A stretch of DNA of 64,000 bases from Petropleomorpha daqingensis (GCF_013408985.1 NZ_JACBZT010000001.1:4481197-4545196); one strand, 5' to 3'; shown: positions 18,536 to 27,563, numbered from the stretch's first letter. The notes: generated by a model not told the origin, from the letters alone. A program made the numbers and translations.

Positions 18536-20111
18536 GGACCGCCTCCAGCAGCTCCAGGGCCGGGTTGTATGCGCCGGCCGCCAGCTCGACCACGCCGGCA
18601 AGGCCCTTGCCGCCGTCCGGCGGCCTCTTGGTGATGCCGAACGTGCCGTCGGCGATCGCCTGGATCAGCCCCTCGGGGTGGTCGGCGATCCGGCCGAGCA
18701 GGTCGACCGCCTCGCGCAGCACCGTGTCGGCGCGGCGGTCGATGAACCCGCCCTTGGGCGGGGCGAAGTCCTCGGTGAGCCCGCCCGCGGCGTCGAGCAC
18801 GTAGCGGACGTTGCGCAGCGCCAGGTCGCGGTCGGACAGCCACGGGGTGACCACGGCCTCGGTCATCATCCCGACCAGCAGGATGCCCTGGCCGGTCAGC
18901 GCCCCGGCGAGGTTGAAGAACCCGTCGAGCAGGTAGCCGCGGAACACGTCGCCGGTCATGTGCTTGGTCGGCGGCATCCACTTCAGCGGCGCGTCGGGGA
19001 ACAGCGAGCGCGCCAGCATCGCGTGCGCCAGCTCGAGCCGGAAGCTCTCCTTCAGGTCGGGGTTGATCTCGAAGGCGTGCCCGAGCCCGAGCTGCCAGTC
19101 GGCCAGGCCGGCCTCGTGCGCCAGGGTCTCGTTGAGCAGCTGGCTGACGGTGACGGTGTGGGCCTCGTCGACGGCGTCGGCGGTGGTGAGGTAGTTGTCC
19201 TCGCCGGTGTTGATGATGATCCCGGCGCGGGCGTGCACCATCCGGGAGAACCGCTGGTCGACGAAGGTGCGCCGCGGGTTGATGTCGCGGAAGAGGATCC
19301 CGTACATCGCGTCGTTGAGCATCATGTCCAGCCGCTCCAGCCCGGCCAGGACGGCGATCTCCGGCATGCACAGCCCGGAGGCGTAGTTGGTCAGCCGGAC
19401 GTAGCGGCCCACCTCGGCGCTGACGTCGTCCAGGGCGGCCCGCATGAGCCGGAAGTTCTCCTGGGTGGCGTAGGTGCCGGCGTAACCGGTGCGGGTGGCC
19501 CCCTCCGGCACGTAGTCCAGCAGCGACTGCCCGGTCGAGCGGATGACGGCGATGACGTCGGCGCCGGCCCGCGCGGCGGCCTGGGCCTGCGGGATGTCCT
19601 CGTGGATGTCACCGGTGGCCACGATGAGGTAGATCCAGGGACGGCGCGGCGGGTCGCCGTGGGTGGCGACCAGCTCGTCGCGGCGGCGGCGGTTGGCGTC
19701 GATGCGGGCCAGCCCGGCGGCGACGGCGTCGCGGGCGGCCAGGCGGGCCGGCTCGGGGTCGGCCGGGATCTCGAAGCGGGCGGTGCCGGCGCCGACCTGC
19801 TCGGCAAGCGCCTGCAGCGAGGGCGCCGTCCCCGAGGTCAGCGCGTGCCAGACCGGCAGCGCGATGCCCTGCTCCAGCCCCACCTGGTCGCGGACGGCGT
19901 CGACCACCCGGTTGACCCAGGGCACGCGGTCCTCGACCCGCCCCTCCCCCGTCACCGGGTCGGTGCCGGTCAGCCCGGCCAGGCGCAGCACGGCGCGCTC
20001 GACGGAGACCGTCGTGTGCCGGCGGGCCAGGTCGACGACCGGCTGCGCTGCGCGCGCGGCCAGCTCCCGCGCCCGGGCCACGAGGGTCGGGTCGAGCTCG
20101 AGTGTGCTCAC
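18528..20111 (-). CDS. kamD: lysine 5,6-aminomutase alpha subunit
   Basis: Large TIM-barrel subunit of 527 residues, pairing with KamE. Conserved stretches include PWIYLIVATGDIHEDIPQAQ, DVIAVIRSTGQSLLDYVPEG, GYAGTYATQENFRLMRAAL, NDAMYGILFRDINPRRTFVDQ and INTGEDNYLTTADA, which line the PLP/adenosylcobalamin active site in this family. The GTG start at 20111 overlaps the amidohydrolase stop (GTGA). Full length, no damage. It needs adenosylcobalamin; the window also carries B12-dependent metH. Confidence 0.95.
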   Translation of the reverse strand: MSTLELDPTLVARARELAARAAQPVVDLARRHTTVSVERAVLRLAGLTGTDPVTGEGRVEDRVPWVNRVVDAVRDQVGLEQGIALPVWHALTSGTAPSLQALAEQVGAGTARFEIPADPEPARLAARDAVAAGLARIDANRRRRDELVATHGDPPRRPWIYLIVATGDIHEDIPQAQAAARAGADVIAVIRSTGQSLLDYVPEGATRTGYAGTYATQENFRLMRAALDDVSAEVGRYVRLTNYASGLCMPEIAVLAGLERLDMMLNDAMYGILFRDINPRRTFVDQRFSRMVHARAGIIINTGEDNYLTTADAVDEAHTVTVSQLLNETLAHEAGLADWQLGLGHAFEINPDLKESFRLELAHAMLARSLFPDAPLKWMPPTKHMTGDVFRGYLLDGFFNLAGALTGQGILLVGMMTEAVVTPWLSDRDLALRNVRYVLDAAGGLTEDFAPPKGGFIDRRADTVLREAVDLLGRIADHPEGLIQAIADGTFGITKRPPDGGKGLAGVVELAAGAYNPALELLEAVHA

Positions 20112-21601
20112 AGCGCTTCTCCGTTCACGAGCAGGAGGCGGCAGGCCGGGCGCAGCCGTTCGGCCAGGACGGCGGAAAGCGCGACTTCTGCCGCCCACAG
20201 GGCCAGGGACGCCGGGGCGCCGACCGCCAGCGGGCCGGCGTCGTGCTCGGCGCGGGCGGCGTACCGGCCGCCGTGGGTGGCGGCGTCGAAGGCGTCGAAC
20301 GGCCGCAGGCCGGAGCCGGGCGTGTGGTGGTCCACCGCGGCGTGCACACCGCCCCACGGATCGAGCGGGGTCACCGGGGCGTCGCTGCCGAGGGCGAGCG
20401 CGACCCCGGCGGTGGACAGATCGGCCAGCGGGTTGGTCGCGGCAGCGCGCTCTGGCCCCAGCCGCTCGGCGTACATGCCGTGCGCGCCACCCCACGCGGC
20501 GTCGAACGCGGACTGCACGCTGGCCACCATGCCCAGCCGGCGCATCCGCTCGATGCCGCCCTCGTCGATCAGCTCGACGTGCTCCAGCCGGTGCCGGCAG
20601 GCGCGCACCGCGCCCTCCCCCAGCTCGGCGGCGACCGCGTCCACGGCGTCGAGCACCTGCCGGACGGCGGCGTCGCCGATCACGTGGAAGCCGGCCTGGA
20701 TCCCGGCCGCGGTGCAGGCGCGCACGTGGTCGACCACCGACGCGGTCTCGAACCGCAGCGCGCCGGAGGTCTCCGGCCGGTCGGTGTAGGGCGCGCTCAG
20801 CGCGGCGGTGTGCGAGCCGAAGGCGCCGTCGCAGAACAGGTCGCCCCCGGCGCCGGCCAGCCCCAGCTCGCGGACCAGGTTGAGGCCGCCGCGCTCGGCG
20901 AGCTCGCCCCAGTAGCCGACCACCTCGGGGCCCGGTTCAGTGGCGGCCAGCTCCAGCAGACCGGCCAGGTCCTCGGCGCCGGACACCTCCGGGCCGGCCA
21001 TCTCGTGCACGCTGCCGATGCCCAGCGCCGCGGCCGCGGCGAGGGTGGCCCGCTGCGCGGCACGCCGCTGGTCGGGGCCGACGGAGCCGTAGGCGGCGGA
21101 CCGGGCGGCGTGGTGGGCGTCCAGCCGCAGCCGCCCGTCGGGCGAGAACCCCGACAGGTGGCTCGGGACGCGGTCGAGCAGCGCCGTGGAGACGGTCGCG
21201 GAGTGCACGTCGACCCGCGCCAGGTACGCCGGCCGGTTCCCGACGACGGCGTCGAGGTCCTCGCGGGTCAGGCCGCGGCCCTCCGGCCAGCCGGTCTCGT
21301 CCCAGCCGGTGCCGAGCACGATGCCGGTCGTCCGTCCGGCGTGCTCGCGGGTGGCCGCGACGGCCTCGCGCAGGCTCGAGCTGGAGTGCAGGTCGAGGCC
21401 GGACAGCGCCAGCCCGGTGGCCGTCGCGTGCACGTGCCCGTCGACGAAGGCGGGGGTCAGCAGCGCCCCCTCCCCCGCGATCACCCGGTCGGCCGCGGGT
21501 GCCTCGCGGGCGTCGCCGAGCCAGGCGATCCGGCCGTCGACGACGGACACCGCGCGGCCGGGCCGGTCGCCGACGGTGACGTCGGTGAGCAGCAGGCTCA
21601 T
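20108..21601 (-). CDS. amidohydrolase (YtcJ-like) inside the lysine operon
   Basis: Metal-dependent amidohydrolase of 497 residues. Visible motifs: the HXH pair in FVDGHVHATATG, SVHEMAGPE, the FHVIGDAAVRQVLDAVDA and HRLEHVEL histidines, and ALGSDAPVTPLDPWGGVHAAV with the late Asp. No carboxylated Lys motif is evident. It begins at the ATGA overlap with kdd and ends in the GTGA overlap with kamD, so it is made in step with the lysine enzymes. It has no place in the classical pathway; hydrolysis of a lactam or other side product is a guess. Confidence 0.88.
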   Translation of the reverse strand: MSLLLTDVTVGDRPGRAVSVVDGRIAWLGDAREAPAADRVIAGEGALLTPAFVDGHVHATATGLALSGLDLHSSSSLREAVAATREHAGRTTGIVLGTGWDETGWPEGRGLTREDLDAVVGNRPAYLARVDVHSATVSTALLDRVPSHLSGFSPDGRLRLDAHHAARSAAYGSVGPDQRRAAQRATLAAAAALGIGSVHEMAGPEVSGAEDLAGLLELAATEPGPEVVGYWGELAERGGLNLVRELGLAGAGGDLFCDGAFGSHTAALSAPYTDRPETSGALRFETASVVDHVRACTAAGIQAGFHVIGDAAVRQVLDAVDAVAAELGEGAVRACRHRLEHVELIDEGGIERMRRLGMVASVQSAFDAAWGGAHGMYAERLGPERAAATNPLADLSTAGVALALGSDAPVTPLDPWGGVHAAVDHHTPGSGLRPFDAFDAATHGGRYAARAEHDAGPLAVGAPASLALWAAEVALSAVLAERLRPACRLLLVNGEAL

Positions 21602-22626
21602 GCGTGCACTCTCGGGTCGATCAGGGCGCGCACGCCGGCGTTCGACCGGTAGAGCTCCAGCGCCATCGCCGCGTGCCCCGGCGTGTAGCCGTTGCCGACC
21701 AGCATCGTCACGTCCGCTGCCATCCCCTCCGCGCCGAGCGCCGCCTGCGCGAACGACGTCGCCATGGAGAAGAAGACCACGGTCCCCCCGTCGGCCGTCG
21801 CCAGGATGGCCCCGTGCTCGGCGCCGGGCACGTCGACGCAGACGATCGTCGCCTCGGCCGGCTCCCTCACCGCCGCGGCGACCGCCAGCGGATCGGTGGC
21901 GTCGGCGACGACGACCCGGTCGGCCAGGCCCGCGGCGGCCAGCGCGACGGCCTCGCGGTCGTCGCGGACCAGCCCGGTCAGCGTCGTGGCGCCCGCGGCG
22001 CGGGCGGCGGCCAGGCTCAGGCAGCCGGACTTGCCCGCCGCCCCGAGGACGACGACCGACCGCGCACCGGTGCGCTGCACCACCCGCGCCGTGGCCGCGG
22101 GCGCGCCGCACACGTCGAGCACGGCGAGCGAGACGGCGTCGGGCAGGTCGCCGGGCAGCACCGCGGCGATGGAGCGGGCGAACAGGATCGCCGTCCCCTC
22201 GGCCGGCACCTGCTCGCTGCGGCCGTCCCAGCCGGCCAGGTCGTCGGTGATCCGCAGCGGGGTGAGGGTGAGCGAGACCAGGGTGGCCACCCGGTCGCCC
22301 ACGGCGAGCCCCAGCGGGGAGGACTCCCCCACCGCGTCGACGACGCCGATGAGCATGCCGCCGGAGCCGGTGACCGGGTTCTGCATCTTGCCGCGGGTGC
22401 GCACGATGGACAGGACCGCGGAGCGCACCGCGGCGCCGTCCCCGCCGCAGGCCTCGGTGAGCTGCCGGAACGAGGCGGCGTCGAGGTTGAGCCGCTGCAC
22501 GGCGATCCGCACCTCGTCCGGGCCGATCGCCGGGTCGGCGTCCAGTCGCAGCGCCGCCTGCGGCAGCACGCCGCGCGGCTCCAGCACCCGGTGCGCGCCG
22601 AGCGCGCGCTCCGTCCCCACCGTCAC
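21598..22626 (-). CDS. kdd: 3,5-diaminohexanoate dehydrogenase (Kdd)
   Basis: Oxidoreductase of 342 residues that oxidatively deaminates 3,5-diaminohexanoate to 5-amino-3-oxohexanoate with NAD(P). An N-terminal MDR-like domain with the family stretch RTRGKMQNPVTGSGGMLIG is followed by a Rossmann domain (VVVLGAAGKSGCLSLAAARAAG) and GGTVVFFSMATSFAQAALGAEG. First gene of the operon, GTG start behind an AAGGGGAA ribosome site; ends ATGA with the amidohydrolase. TAGGTT at 22648-22653 could be its -10. Confidence 0.92.
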   Translation of the reverse strand: MTVGTERALGAHRVLEPRGVLPQAALRLDADPAIGPDEVRIAVQRLNLDAASFRQLTEACGGDGAAVRSAVLSIVRTRGKMQNPVTGSGGMLIGVVDAVGESSPLGLAVGDRVATLVSLTLTPLRITDDLAGWDGRSEQVPAEGTAILFARSIAAVLPGDLPDAVSLAVLDVCGAPAATARVVQRTGARSVVVLGAAGKSGCLSLAAARAAGATTLTGLVRDDREAVALAAAGLADRVVVADATDPLAVAAAVREPAEATIVCVDVPGAEHGAILATADGGTVVFFSMATSFAQAALGAEGMAADVTMLVGNGYTPGHAAMALELYRSNAGVRALIDPRVHA

Positions 22627-22697
22627 ACTGTTCCCCTTCGTCGCTCCGATGGTGGAGAACCTATCGCGAAAGAGCTGATCCGCCGAAGATTCTCCCG

Positions 22698-22703
22698 TAG
22701 AGT
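22698..22703 (+). promoter_or_regulatory. leaderless -10 (TAGAGT) for kamA
   Basis: TAGAGT, then 7 nt, then the ATG of kamA at 22711. The whole kdd-kamA divergent gap is only 84 bp, so both promoters are compact and no riboswitch fits. Confidence 0.5.
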
Positions 22704-22710
22704 CACCCCC

Positions 22711-24120
22711 ATGCTGGAGCAGCCCTACGAGTACTCCGCCCGGCCTCTCGTCGAGCCGGACTGGCGTCGCCTGCCCGGGTTCGCCGAGGCGACCGAGGCC
22801 GAGTGGCGCAGCGCCCAGTGGCAGCGCGCGCACTGCGTGAAGAACGTCCGCCAGCTGCGCGGCGTGTACGGCGACCTGCTCGACGAGTCCTTCTACGCCG
22901 ACGTCGAGGCCGACCAGGCCGGCCGGGCGACGATGTCGCTGCTGCTCCCGCCGCAGATGCTCAACACGATGGTGCCGCACGAGGTGCCCTCGACCGCGGC
23001 CATGCTCGCCGACCCGGTGCGCCGCTACATGCTCCCGGTCGCCTCGGACCGGCTGCCCGGCGCGGCCGCCAGCCACCCCTACGCCGCCCGCGACTCGCTG
23101 CACGAGCACGAGATGTGGGCCGTCGAAGGGCTGACCCACCGCTACCCCACCAAGGTGCTCGCCGAGTTGCTCTCGACCTGCCCGCAGTACTGCGGCCACT
23201 GCACGCGGATGGACCTGGTCGGCAACTCGACGCCCGCCGTCCCGAAGCTGAAGTTCGAGCTCAAGCCGGTCGACCGGCAGACGGCGATGCTGGAGTACCT
23301 GCGCGCCACGCCCGGCGTGCGCGACGTCGTCGTCTCCGGCGGTGACGTGGCCAACCTGCCGTTCAAGAACCTCGAGGCGTTCGTCGCCGGCCTGCTGGAG
23401 ATCGACTCGATCCGTGACATCCGGCTGGCGTCCAAGGCGCTCATGGGGCTGCCCCAGCACTGGCTGCAGGACGACGTCGTCGAGGGCATGGCCCGGCTGG
23501 CGACGACAGCCCGCGAGCGCGGCGTCTCCCTGGCCGTGCACACCCACGTCAACGCCGCCCAGCAGGTGACCCCGCTGGTCGCCGAGGCGGCACGGGCGAT
23601 GCTGGCCGCCGGTGTGCGGGACGTGCGCAACCAGGGCGTGCTGCTGCGCGGTGTCAACGCCTCGGCCACCCAGCTGCTCGACCTGTGCTTCACGCTGCTC
23701 GACGGCGCGGGCATCACGCCCTACTACTTCTACATGTGCGACATGATCCCGTCGGCCGAGCACTGGCGGGTGTCGCTGGCCCAGGCGCAGACCCTGCAGC
23801 ACGACATCATGGGTTACCTGCCCGGGTTCGCCACGCCGCGGATCGTGTGCGACGTCCCCTACGTCGGCAAGCGCTGGGTGCACCAGGTCGCCGAGTACGA
23901 CCGCGAGCGCGGCATCAGCTACTGGACGAAGAACTACCGCACAGGCATCGAGCGCGAGGACGAGGCGGCGCTGGACCGGCGCTACACCTACTACGACCCG
24001 ATCGCGACCCTGCCGGAGAGCGGGCAGGCGTGGTGGACCGAACGGTCCCATGATCCGGTGGCGGCCGACCTGGCCGCGGCGTCGTCCCGGGCCGCGTCGG
24101 CGGCCGACCTGCTGCGCTGA
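22711..24120 (+). CDS. kamA: lysine 2,3-aminomutase (radical SAM)
   Basis: Radical SAM/PLP enzyme of 469 residues converting L-lysine to L-beta-lysine, first step of the pathway. The CX3CX2C iron-sulfur site is CPQYCGHC at Cys157, Cys161 and Cys164; VVVSGGDVANLP lies on the barrel, and Lys387 in VPYVGKRWVH is the likely PLP lysine. The YYFYMCDMIPSAEHWRVSLAQ stretch is strongly family-like. Divergent from kdd. The GGGG run before the PLP lysine of the clostridial enzyme is not seen here, so family-level identity is firmer than exact specificity. Confidence 0.9.
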   Translation: MLEQPYEYSARPLVEPDWRRLPGFAEATEAEWRSAQWQRAHCVKNVRQLRGVYGDLLDESFYADVEADQAGRATMSLLLPPQMLNTMVPHEVPSTAAMLADPVRRYMLPVASDRLPGAAASHPYAARDSLHEHEMWAVEGLTHRYPTKVLAELLSTCPQYCGHCTRMDLVGNSTPAVPKLKFELKPVDRQTAMLEYLRATPGVRDVVVSGGDVANLPFKNLEAFVAGLLEIDSIRDIRLASKALMGLPQHWLQDDVVEGMARLATTARERGVSLAVHTHVNAAQQVTPLVAEAARAMLAAGVRDVRNQGVLLRGVNASATQLLDLCFTLLDGAGITPYYFYMCDMIPSAEHWRVSLAQAQTLQHDIMGYLPGFATPRIVCDVPYVGKRWVHQVAEYDRERGISYWTKNYRTGIEREDEAALDRRYTYYDPIATLPESGQAWWTERSHDPVAADLAAASSRAASAADLLR

Positions 24121-24149
24121 TCCGGGGTTTCCGGCCCGCCACCGGGCGG

Positions 24150-24155
24150 TAGCTT
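24150..24155 (+). promoter_or_regulatory. leaderless -10 (TAGCTT) for GNAT gene
   Basis: TAGCTT, 7 nt, then ATG 24163. A CCGCC-ACCG-GGCGG hairpin (24136-24149) abuts it. Confidence 0.45.
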
Positions 24156-24162
24156 CCTTTCG

Positions 24163-24693
24163 ATGACGTCCCCGGCCGGTGAGTTGCTGCGCACCGCGCG
24201 GCTGCGCCTGCGGGCCTGGACCACGTCGGAGTCCGACGTCGCCCGGCTCGCGGACATCTACGGCCGCGACGAGGTGACCCGCTGGATCGGCGGGCCTCCC
24301 AAGGTGCCGCCGGCCGAGCTGCCGGCCCGCTGGGCGGCGGTCCACGCGCAGGACGAGCGTTTCGGCTGCTGGGCGATCGAGCGGGACGACGGTGTCGTCG
24401 CCGGCACCGTGCTGTTCAAGCCGCTGCCCGACGGGGTCGGTGAGGTCGAGGTCGGCTGGCACCTGCACCCGGACAGCTGGGGGCACGGCTACGCGACCGA
24501 GGCCGCCCGGGCCGTCGTCGAGCGCGGATTCGAGGCCGGCCTGCCCGAGGTCTACGCCGTCGTGCGCCCGGGCAACGAGCCGTCGATGGCGGTCTGCCGG
24601 CGGCTGGGTATGGAGCCCCTCGGCCGGATGGTGCGGTGGTACGACGTCGAGCTGGAGGCGTTCCGGCTGATGGCCCCCGAGGTCGTCGACTGA
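24163..24693 (+). CDS. GNAT family N-acetyltransferase (RimJ/RimL type)
   Basis: Acetyl-CoA-dependent acetyltransferase of 176 residues. TARLRLRAWT at the start, the substrate-strand VGEVEVGWHLHPDSWGHGYATEAARAVVE with the acetyl-CoA-binding GHGYATEA, and ARPGNEPSMAVCRRLGMEPLG-like end (here VRPGNEPSMAVCRRLGM) are typical of the RimJ/RimL branch. The acceptor, protein N-terminus or small molecule, cannot be decided. Stands before the lipase maturation factor gene, 15 bp apart. Confidence 0.9.
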   Translation: MTSPAGELLRTARLRLRAWTTSESDVARLADIYGRDEVTRWIGGPPKVPPAELPARWAAVHAQDERFGCWAIERDDGVVAGTVLFKPLPDGVGEVEVGWHLHPDSWGHGYATEAARAVVERGFEAGLPEVYAVVRPGNEPSMAVCRRLGMEPLGRMVRWYDVELEAFRLMAPEVVD

Positions 24694-24708
24694 GCGCTGG
24701 AGGCGGCC

Positions 24709-26160
24709 GTGGACTGGCTCTCCGACCCCGGCTCCTGGACCAGCCGGCTGGTGCTCACCCGCGGCCTCGCGCTGGTGTACCTCGTGGCCTTCCTCGTCGC
24801 GCTGCGCCAGTTCCGCCCGCTGCTCGGCAGCCACGGCATGCTGCCGATCCCCCGCTACACCGCCCGGGTGCCCTTCCGCAGCAAGCCGAGCGTGTTCGGT
24901 CTGCACTACTCCGACCGGTTCTTCGCCGGCTGCTGCTGGGCCGGGCTGCTGCTGTCGGCGGCGGCGCTGGCCGGGCTGGTCGAGCGGCTGCCGTTGTGGG
25001 CCTGGATGGTCGTCTGGGCGCTGCTGTGGGCGCTGTACCTGTCGATCGTCAACGTCGGGCAGACCTGGTACGGCTTCGGCTGGGAGACCCTGCTGTGCGA
25101 GGCCGGGTTCCTGGCGATCTTCCTCGGGCCGGCCGGCGTCGCCCCGCCGACCCTCGTGCTCTGGCTGCTGCGCTGGCTGCTGTTCCGGCTGGAGTTCGGC
25201 GCCGGGCTGATCAAGCTCCGCGGCGACCGCTGCTGGCGGGATCTGACCTGCCTGCGCTACCACCACGAGACCCAGCCGATGCCCAACCCGGCCAGCCGCT
25301 GGTTCCACCTGCTGCCGCCGCGGCTGCACACCGTCGAGACGCTGGCCAACCACGCCACCCAGCTCGTCGTCGTGTGGGGTCTGCTGGCCCCGCAGCCGGT
25401 CGCGACGGTCGCGGCCACCGTCGTGATCGTCACCCAGGGCTACCTGATCGTGTCCGGCAACTTCTCCTGGCTGAACTGGCTCACCCTGGTGCTGGCCACC
25501 TCCGTCGTGGACGGCCGGGTGTGGACGGCGGTCCTGCACGTCTCGCCGCCCCGTGACCTGGCCTCGCCGGTCTGGTTCACCGCGCTGGTCGCGGTCGTCG
25601 CGGCGGGGCTGCTGGGCCTGTCCTGGCGGCCGGCGCGCAACCTGGTCTCCCGCCGGCAGCTGATGAACGCCAGCTTCGACCCGCTGCACCTGGTCAACAC
25701 CTACGGCGCGTTCGGATCGGTCAGCCGGATCCGGTACGAGGTGGTCGTGGAGGGCACCGACGACCTGCTCGCCGGGCCGGACGCCGTGTGGCGGGAGTAC
25801 GAGTTCCGCGGCAAGCCCGGGAACGTGCACCGGCGGCCGCCGCAGGTCGCGCCCTACCACCTGCGGCTGGACTGGCTGATGTGGTTCGTCGGGATCGACC
25901 CCGGCTACGGCGGGCGCTGGCTGCCGGTCTTCCTGCGGCGCCTGCTCGAAGGCGACCGGGCCACGCTGCGGCTGCTGCGCCGCTCGCCGTTCCCGCCGGA
26001 CGCGCCGCCGCGCTGGGTACGGGTGCGGCTGTACCGCTACCGGTTCACCACGCGGGCCGAGAAGCGCGAGACCGGGGCCTGGTGGGTGCGCACGCCGGTG
26101 GGCATCGCCGTCGACCCGGTGTCGCTGGACGACGTGGGCCCGTTACCGTCCGCCCGGTGA
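24709..26160 (+). CDS. lipase maturation factor family protein
   Basis: Polytopic membrane protein of 483 residues related to vertebrate LMF1, which helps lipases fold in the ER; the bacterial role is unknown. Several hydrophobic helices in the first 310 residues contain family signatures YGFGWETLLCEAGFLAIFLGP, RLEFGAGLIKLRGDRCW and CLRYHHETQPMPNP. The soluble C-terminal part has FGSVSRIRYEVVVEG, EYEFRGKPGNVHRRPP, PYHLRLDWLMWF and RYRFTTRAEKRETGAWW. GGAGG precedes the GTG by 5 nt. Stop overlaps the MBL start (GTGA). Confidence 0.92.
   Translation: MDWLSDPGSWTSRLVLTRGLALVYLVAFLVALRQFRPLLGSHGMLPIPRYTARVPFRSKPSVFGLHYSDRFFAGCCWAGLLLSAAALAGLVERLPLWAWMVVWALLWALYLSIVNVGQTWYGFGWETLLCEAGFLAIFLGPAGVAPPTLVLWLLRWLLFRLEFGAGLIKLRGDRCWRDLTCLRYHHETQPMPNPASRWFHLLPPRLHTVETLANHATQLVVVWGLLAPQPVATVAATVVIVTQGYLIVSGNFSWLNWLTLVLATSVVDGRVWTAVLHVSPPRDLASPVWFTALVAVVAAGLLGLSWRPARNLVSRRQLMNASFDPLHLVNTYGAFGSVSRIRYEVVVEGTDDLLAGPDAVWREYEFRGKPGNVHRRPPQVAPYHLRLDWLMWFVGIDPGYGGRWLPVFLRRLLEGDRATLRLLRRSPFPPDAPPRWVRVRLYRYRFTTRAEKRETGAWWVRTPVGIAVDPVSLDDVGPLPSAR
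26144..26149 (+). promoter_or_regulatory. internal leaderless -10 (TACCGT) for MBL gene
   Basis: TACCGT sits inside the 3' end of the LMF gene, 7 nt before GTG 26157, allowing separate transcription of the hydrolase. Confidence 0.4.
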
Positions 26161-26735
26161 CCGACCTCGCGCGCACGGCCCGGATCGACGTCCTGGTGGA
26201 GGGCTACGCGCGCATGCCGCACGTGGCCGGGACGGTGAGCCTGGTCCGCGACGGCGACCGGGTGGTCGTGGTCGATCCGGGCATGGTCGCCGACCGCGAG
26301 CTGATCCTCGGACCCCTGCGCGCTCTCGGGATCGCGCCGGAGGAGGTCACCGACGTCGTGGTCAGCCACCACCACCTCGACCACACGGTGAACATCGCGC
26401 TGTTCCCGGTCGTCCCGGTGCACGACTTCCGGTCGGTGATCGAGGGCGACCGGCTCACCCTGCGCCCGGCCGACGGGTTCGAGCTCAGCCCGGGCATCCG
26501 GCTGCTGGCCACGCCGGGGCACACGCCGCAGGACATCACGACGCTCGTCGGCACGCCTGAGGACGTCGTCGCGCTGACCCACCTGTGGTGGACCGAGGAG
26601 GGGCCGGCCGACGACCCGTACGCCCCGGACCGCGCGCTGCTGCAGCAGCAGCGCGAGCGGGTGCTCGGGCTGGCGTCCCTGGTCATCCCGGGGCACGGGG
26701 CGCCGTTCCGCCCGGGTACGGCCACCCCGCGCTGA
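26157..26735 (+). CDS. metallo-beta-lactamase fold hydrolase (MBLAC1-like)
   Basis: MBL-fold hydrolase of 192 residues. The dinuclear metal site motif is VVSHHHLDH (HXHXDH variant with an extra His), then ATPGHTPQDI with the third His and VIPGHGAPF at the end. The spacing resembles MBLAC1 and glyoxalase-II-like short proteins; substrate unknown. The GTG overlaps the LMF stop by GTGA. Its TGA abuts the stop of the convergent acyltransferase gene so that the two stops form TGATCA. Confidence 0.88.
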   Translation: MTDLARTARIDVLVEGYARMPHVAGTVSLVRDGDRVVVVDPGMVADRELILGPLRALGIAPEEVTDVVVSHHHLDHTVNIALFPVVPVHDFRSVIEGDRLTLRPADGFELSPGIRLLATPGHTPQDITTLVGTPEDVVALTHLWWTEEGPADDPYAPDRALLQQQRERVLGLASLVIPGHGAPFRPGTATPR

Positions 26736-27557
26736 TCAGCGGCGGCGGCTGTTCGCGCCCTTGCCGGCCGCGTCGACGGCGTCCAGCGCGGCGACGTCCT
26801 CGGGCTTCGGGGCGGTGCCGCCGAGGTGCGCGGGCAGCCACCAGCGGTCGTCCGGCCCGGCCGGGGTCTCGGGGTAGCTGCGCTGCGCCTGGTCGAGCAG
26901 CTCTTCCATGGCGGCCCTGGTGCGCCGCAGCAGCGACTGCACCTTCTCCCCCGGCTCGGCGACCAGCGGCTCGCCGAGGATCACGGTGACCGGCACCCCG
27001 CGGCGGAACTGCACCTTGTGGCCCTTGGTGGCGATCCGCTGCCCGCCCCAGACGGCGGCCGGGATCACCGGGACGCCGGCGTCGATGGCCATGCGGGCCG
27101 CGCCGGCCTTGAGCTCCTTGACGGTGAAGCTGCGGCTGATCGTCGCCTCGGGGAAGACGCCGACCACCTCGCCGTCCTTGAGCGCCCGGACGGCGGACTC
27201 GAACGCCGCGGCGCCGGCCTTGCGGTCGACCGGGATGTGCCGCATCGCGCGCATGAACGGCCCGGCGAACCAGTGGCCGAACACCGCCGACTTCGCCATG
27301 AACCGCACCAACCGGTGCCGCGGCAGCGCGCCCAGGCCGAGGAAGGTGAAGTCGAAGAAGCTGACGTGGTTGCTGCAGATGATCGCGCCGCCGGTGGCCG
27401 GCACGTGCTCGGAGCCGCGCACGTCGAAGCGGAAGCCGAACAGCCCGAAGACGATCAGCGCCAGGCGGATGACGAACCGGTACGGCCGGTCGCGCGGATC
27501 GGGAGCCCGACCGAAGAGGTCGCGGCGGACGACGTCGCGCGCGGTGGCCTTGTACAT
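26736..27557 (-). CDS. 1-acyl-sn-glycerol-3-phosphate acyltransferase
   Basis: PlsC-type acyltransferase of 273 residues adding the second acyl chain of phosphatidic acid at the membrane. A hydrophobic N-terminal helix (FVIRLALIVFGLFGF) precedes NHVSFFD (the HX4D site), AMRHIPVDRKAG, GVFPEATIS and VIPAAVWG. The Pro/Glu-rich tail ends GANSRRR. TAGCCT, 6 nt before the ATG, predicts a leaderless message; its TAG is also the stop of the upstream ligase gene. Second PlsC-like gene of the window (the other is at 10270). Confidence 0.92.
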   Translation of the reverse strand: MYKATARDVVRRDLFGRAPDPRDRPYRFVIRLALIVFGLFGFRFDVRGSEHVPATGGAIICSNHVSFFDFTFLGLGALPRHRLVRFMAKSAVFGHWFAGPFMRAMRHIPVDRKAGAAAFESAVRALKDGEVVGVFPEATISRSFTVKELKAGAARMAIDAGVPVIPAAVWGGQRIATKGHKVQFRRGVPVTVILGEPLVAEPGEKVQSLLRRTRAAMEELLDQAQRSYPETPAGPDDRWWLPAHLGGTAPKPEDVAALDAVDAAGKGANSRRR

Positions 27558-27563
27558 GACGGG

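Noticed and set aside
22627-22710. A cobalamin or lysine riboswitch before the lysine genes.
   Set aside because: The divergent gap is only 84 bp, too short for either class, and kamA appears leaderless.
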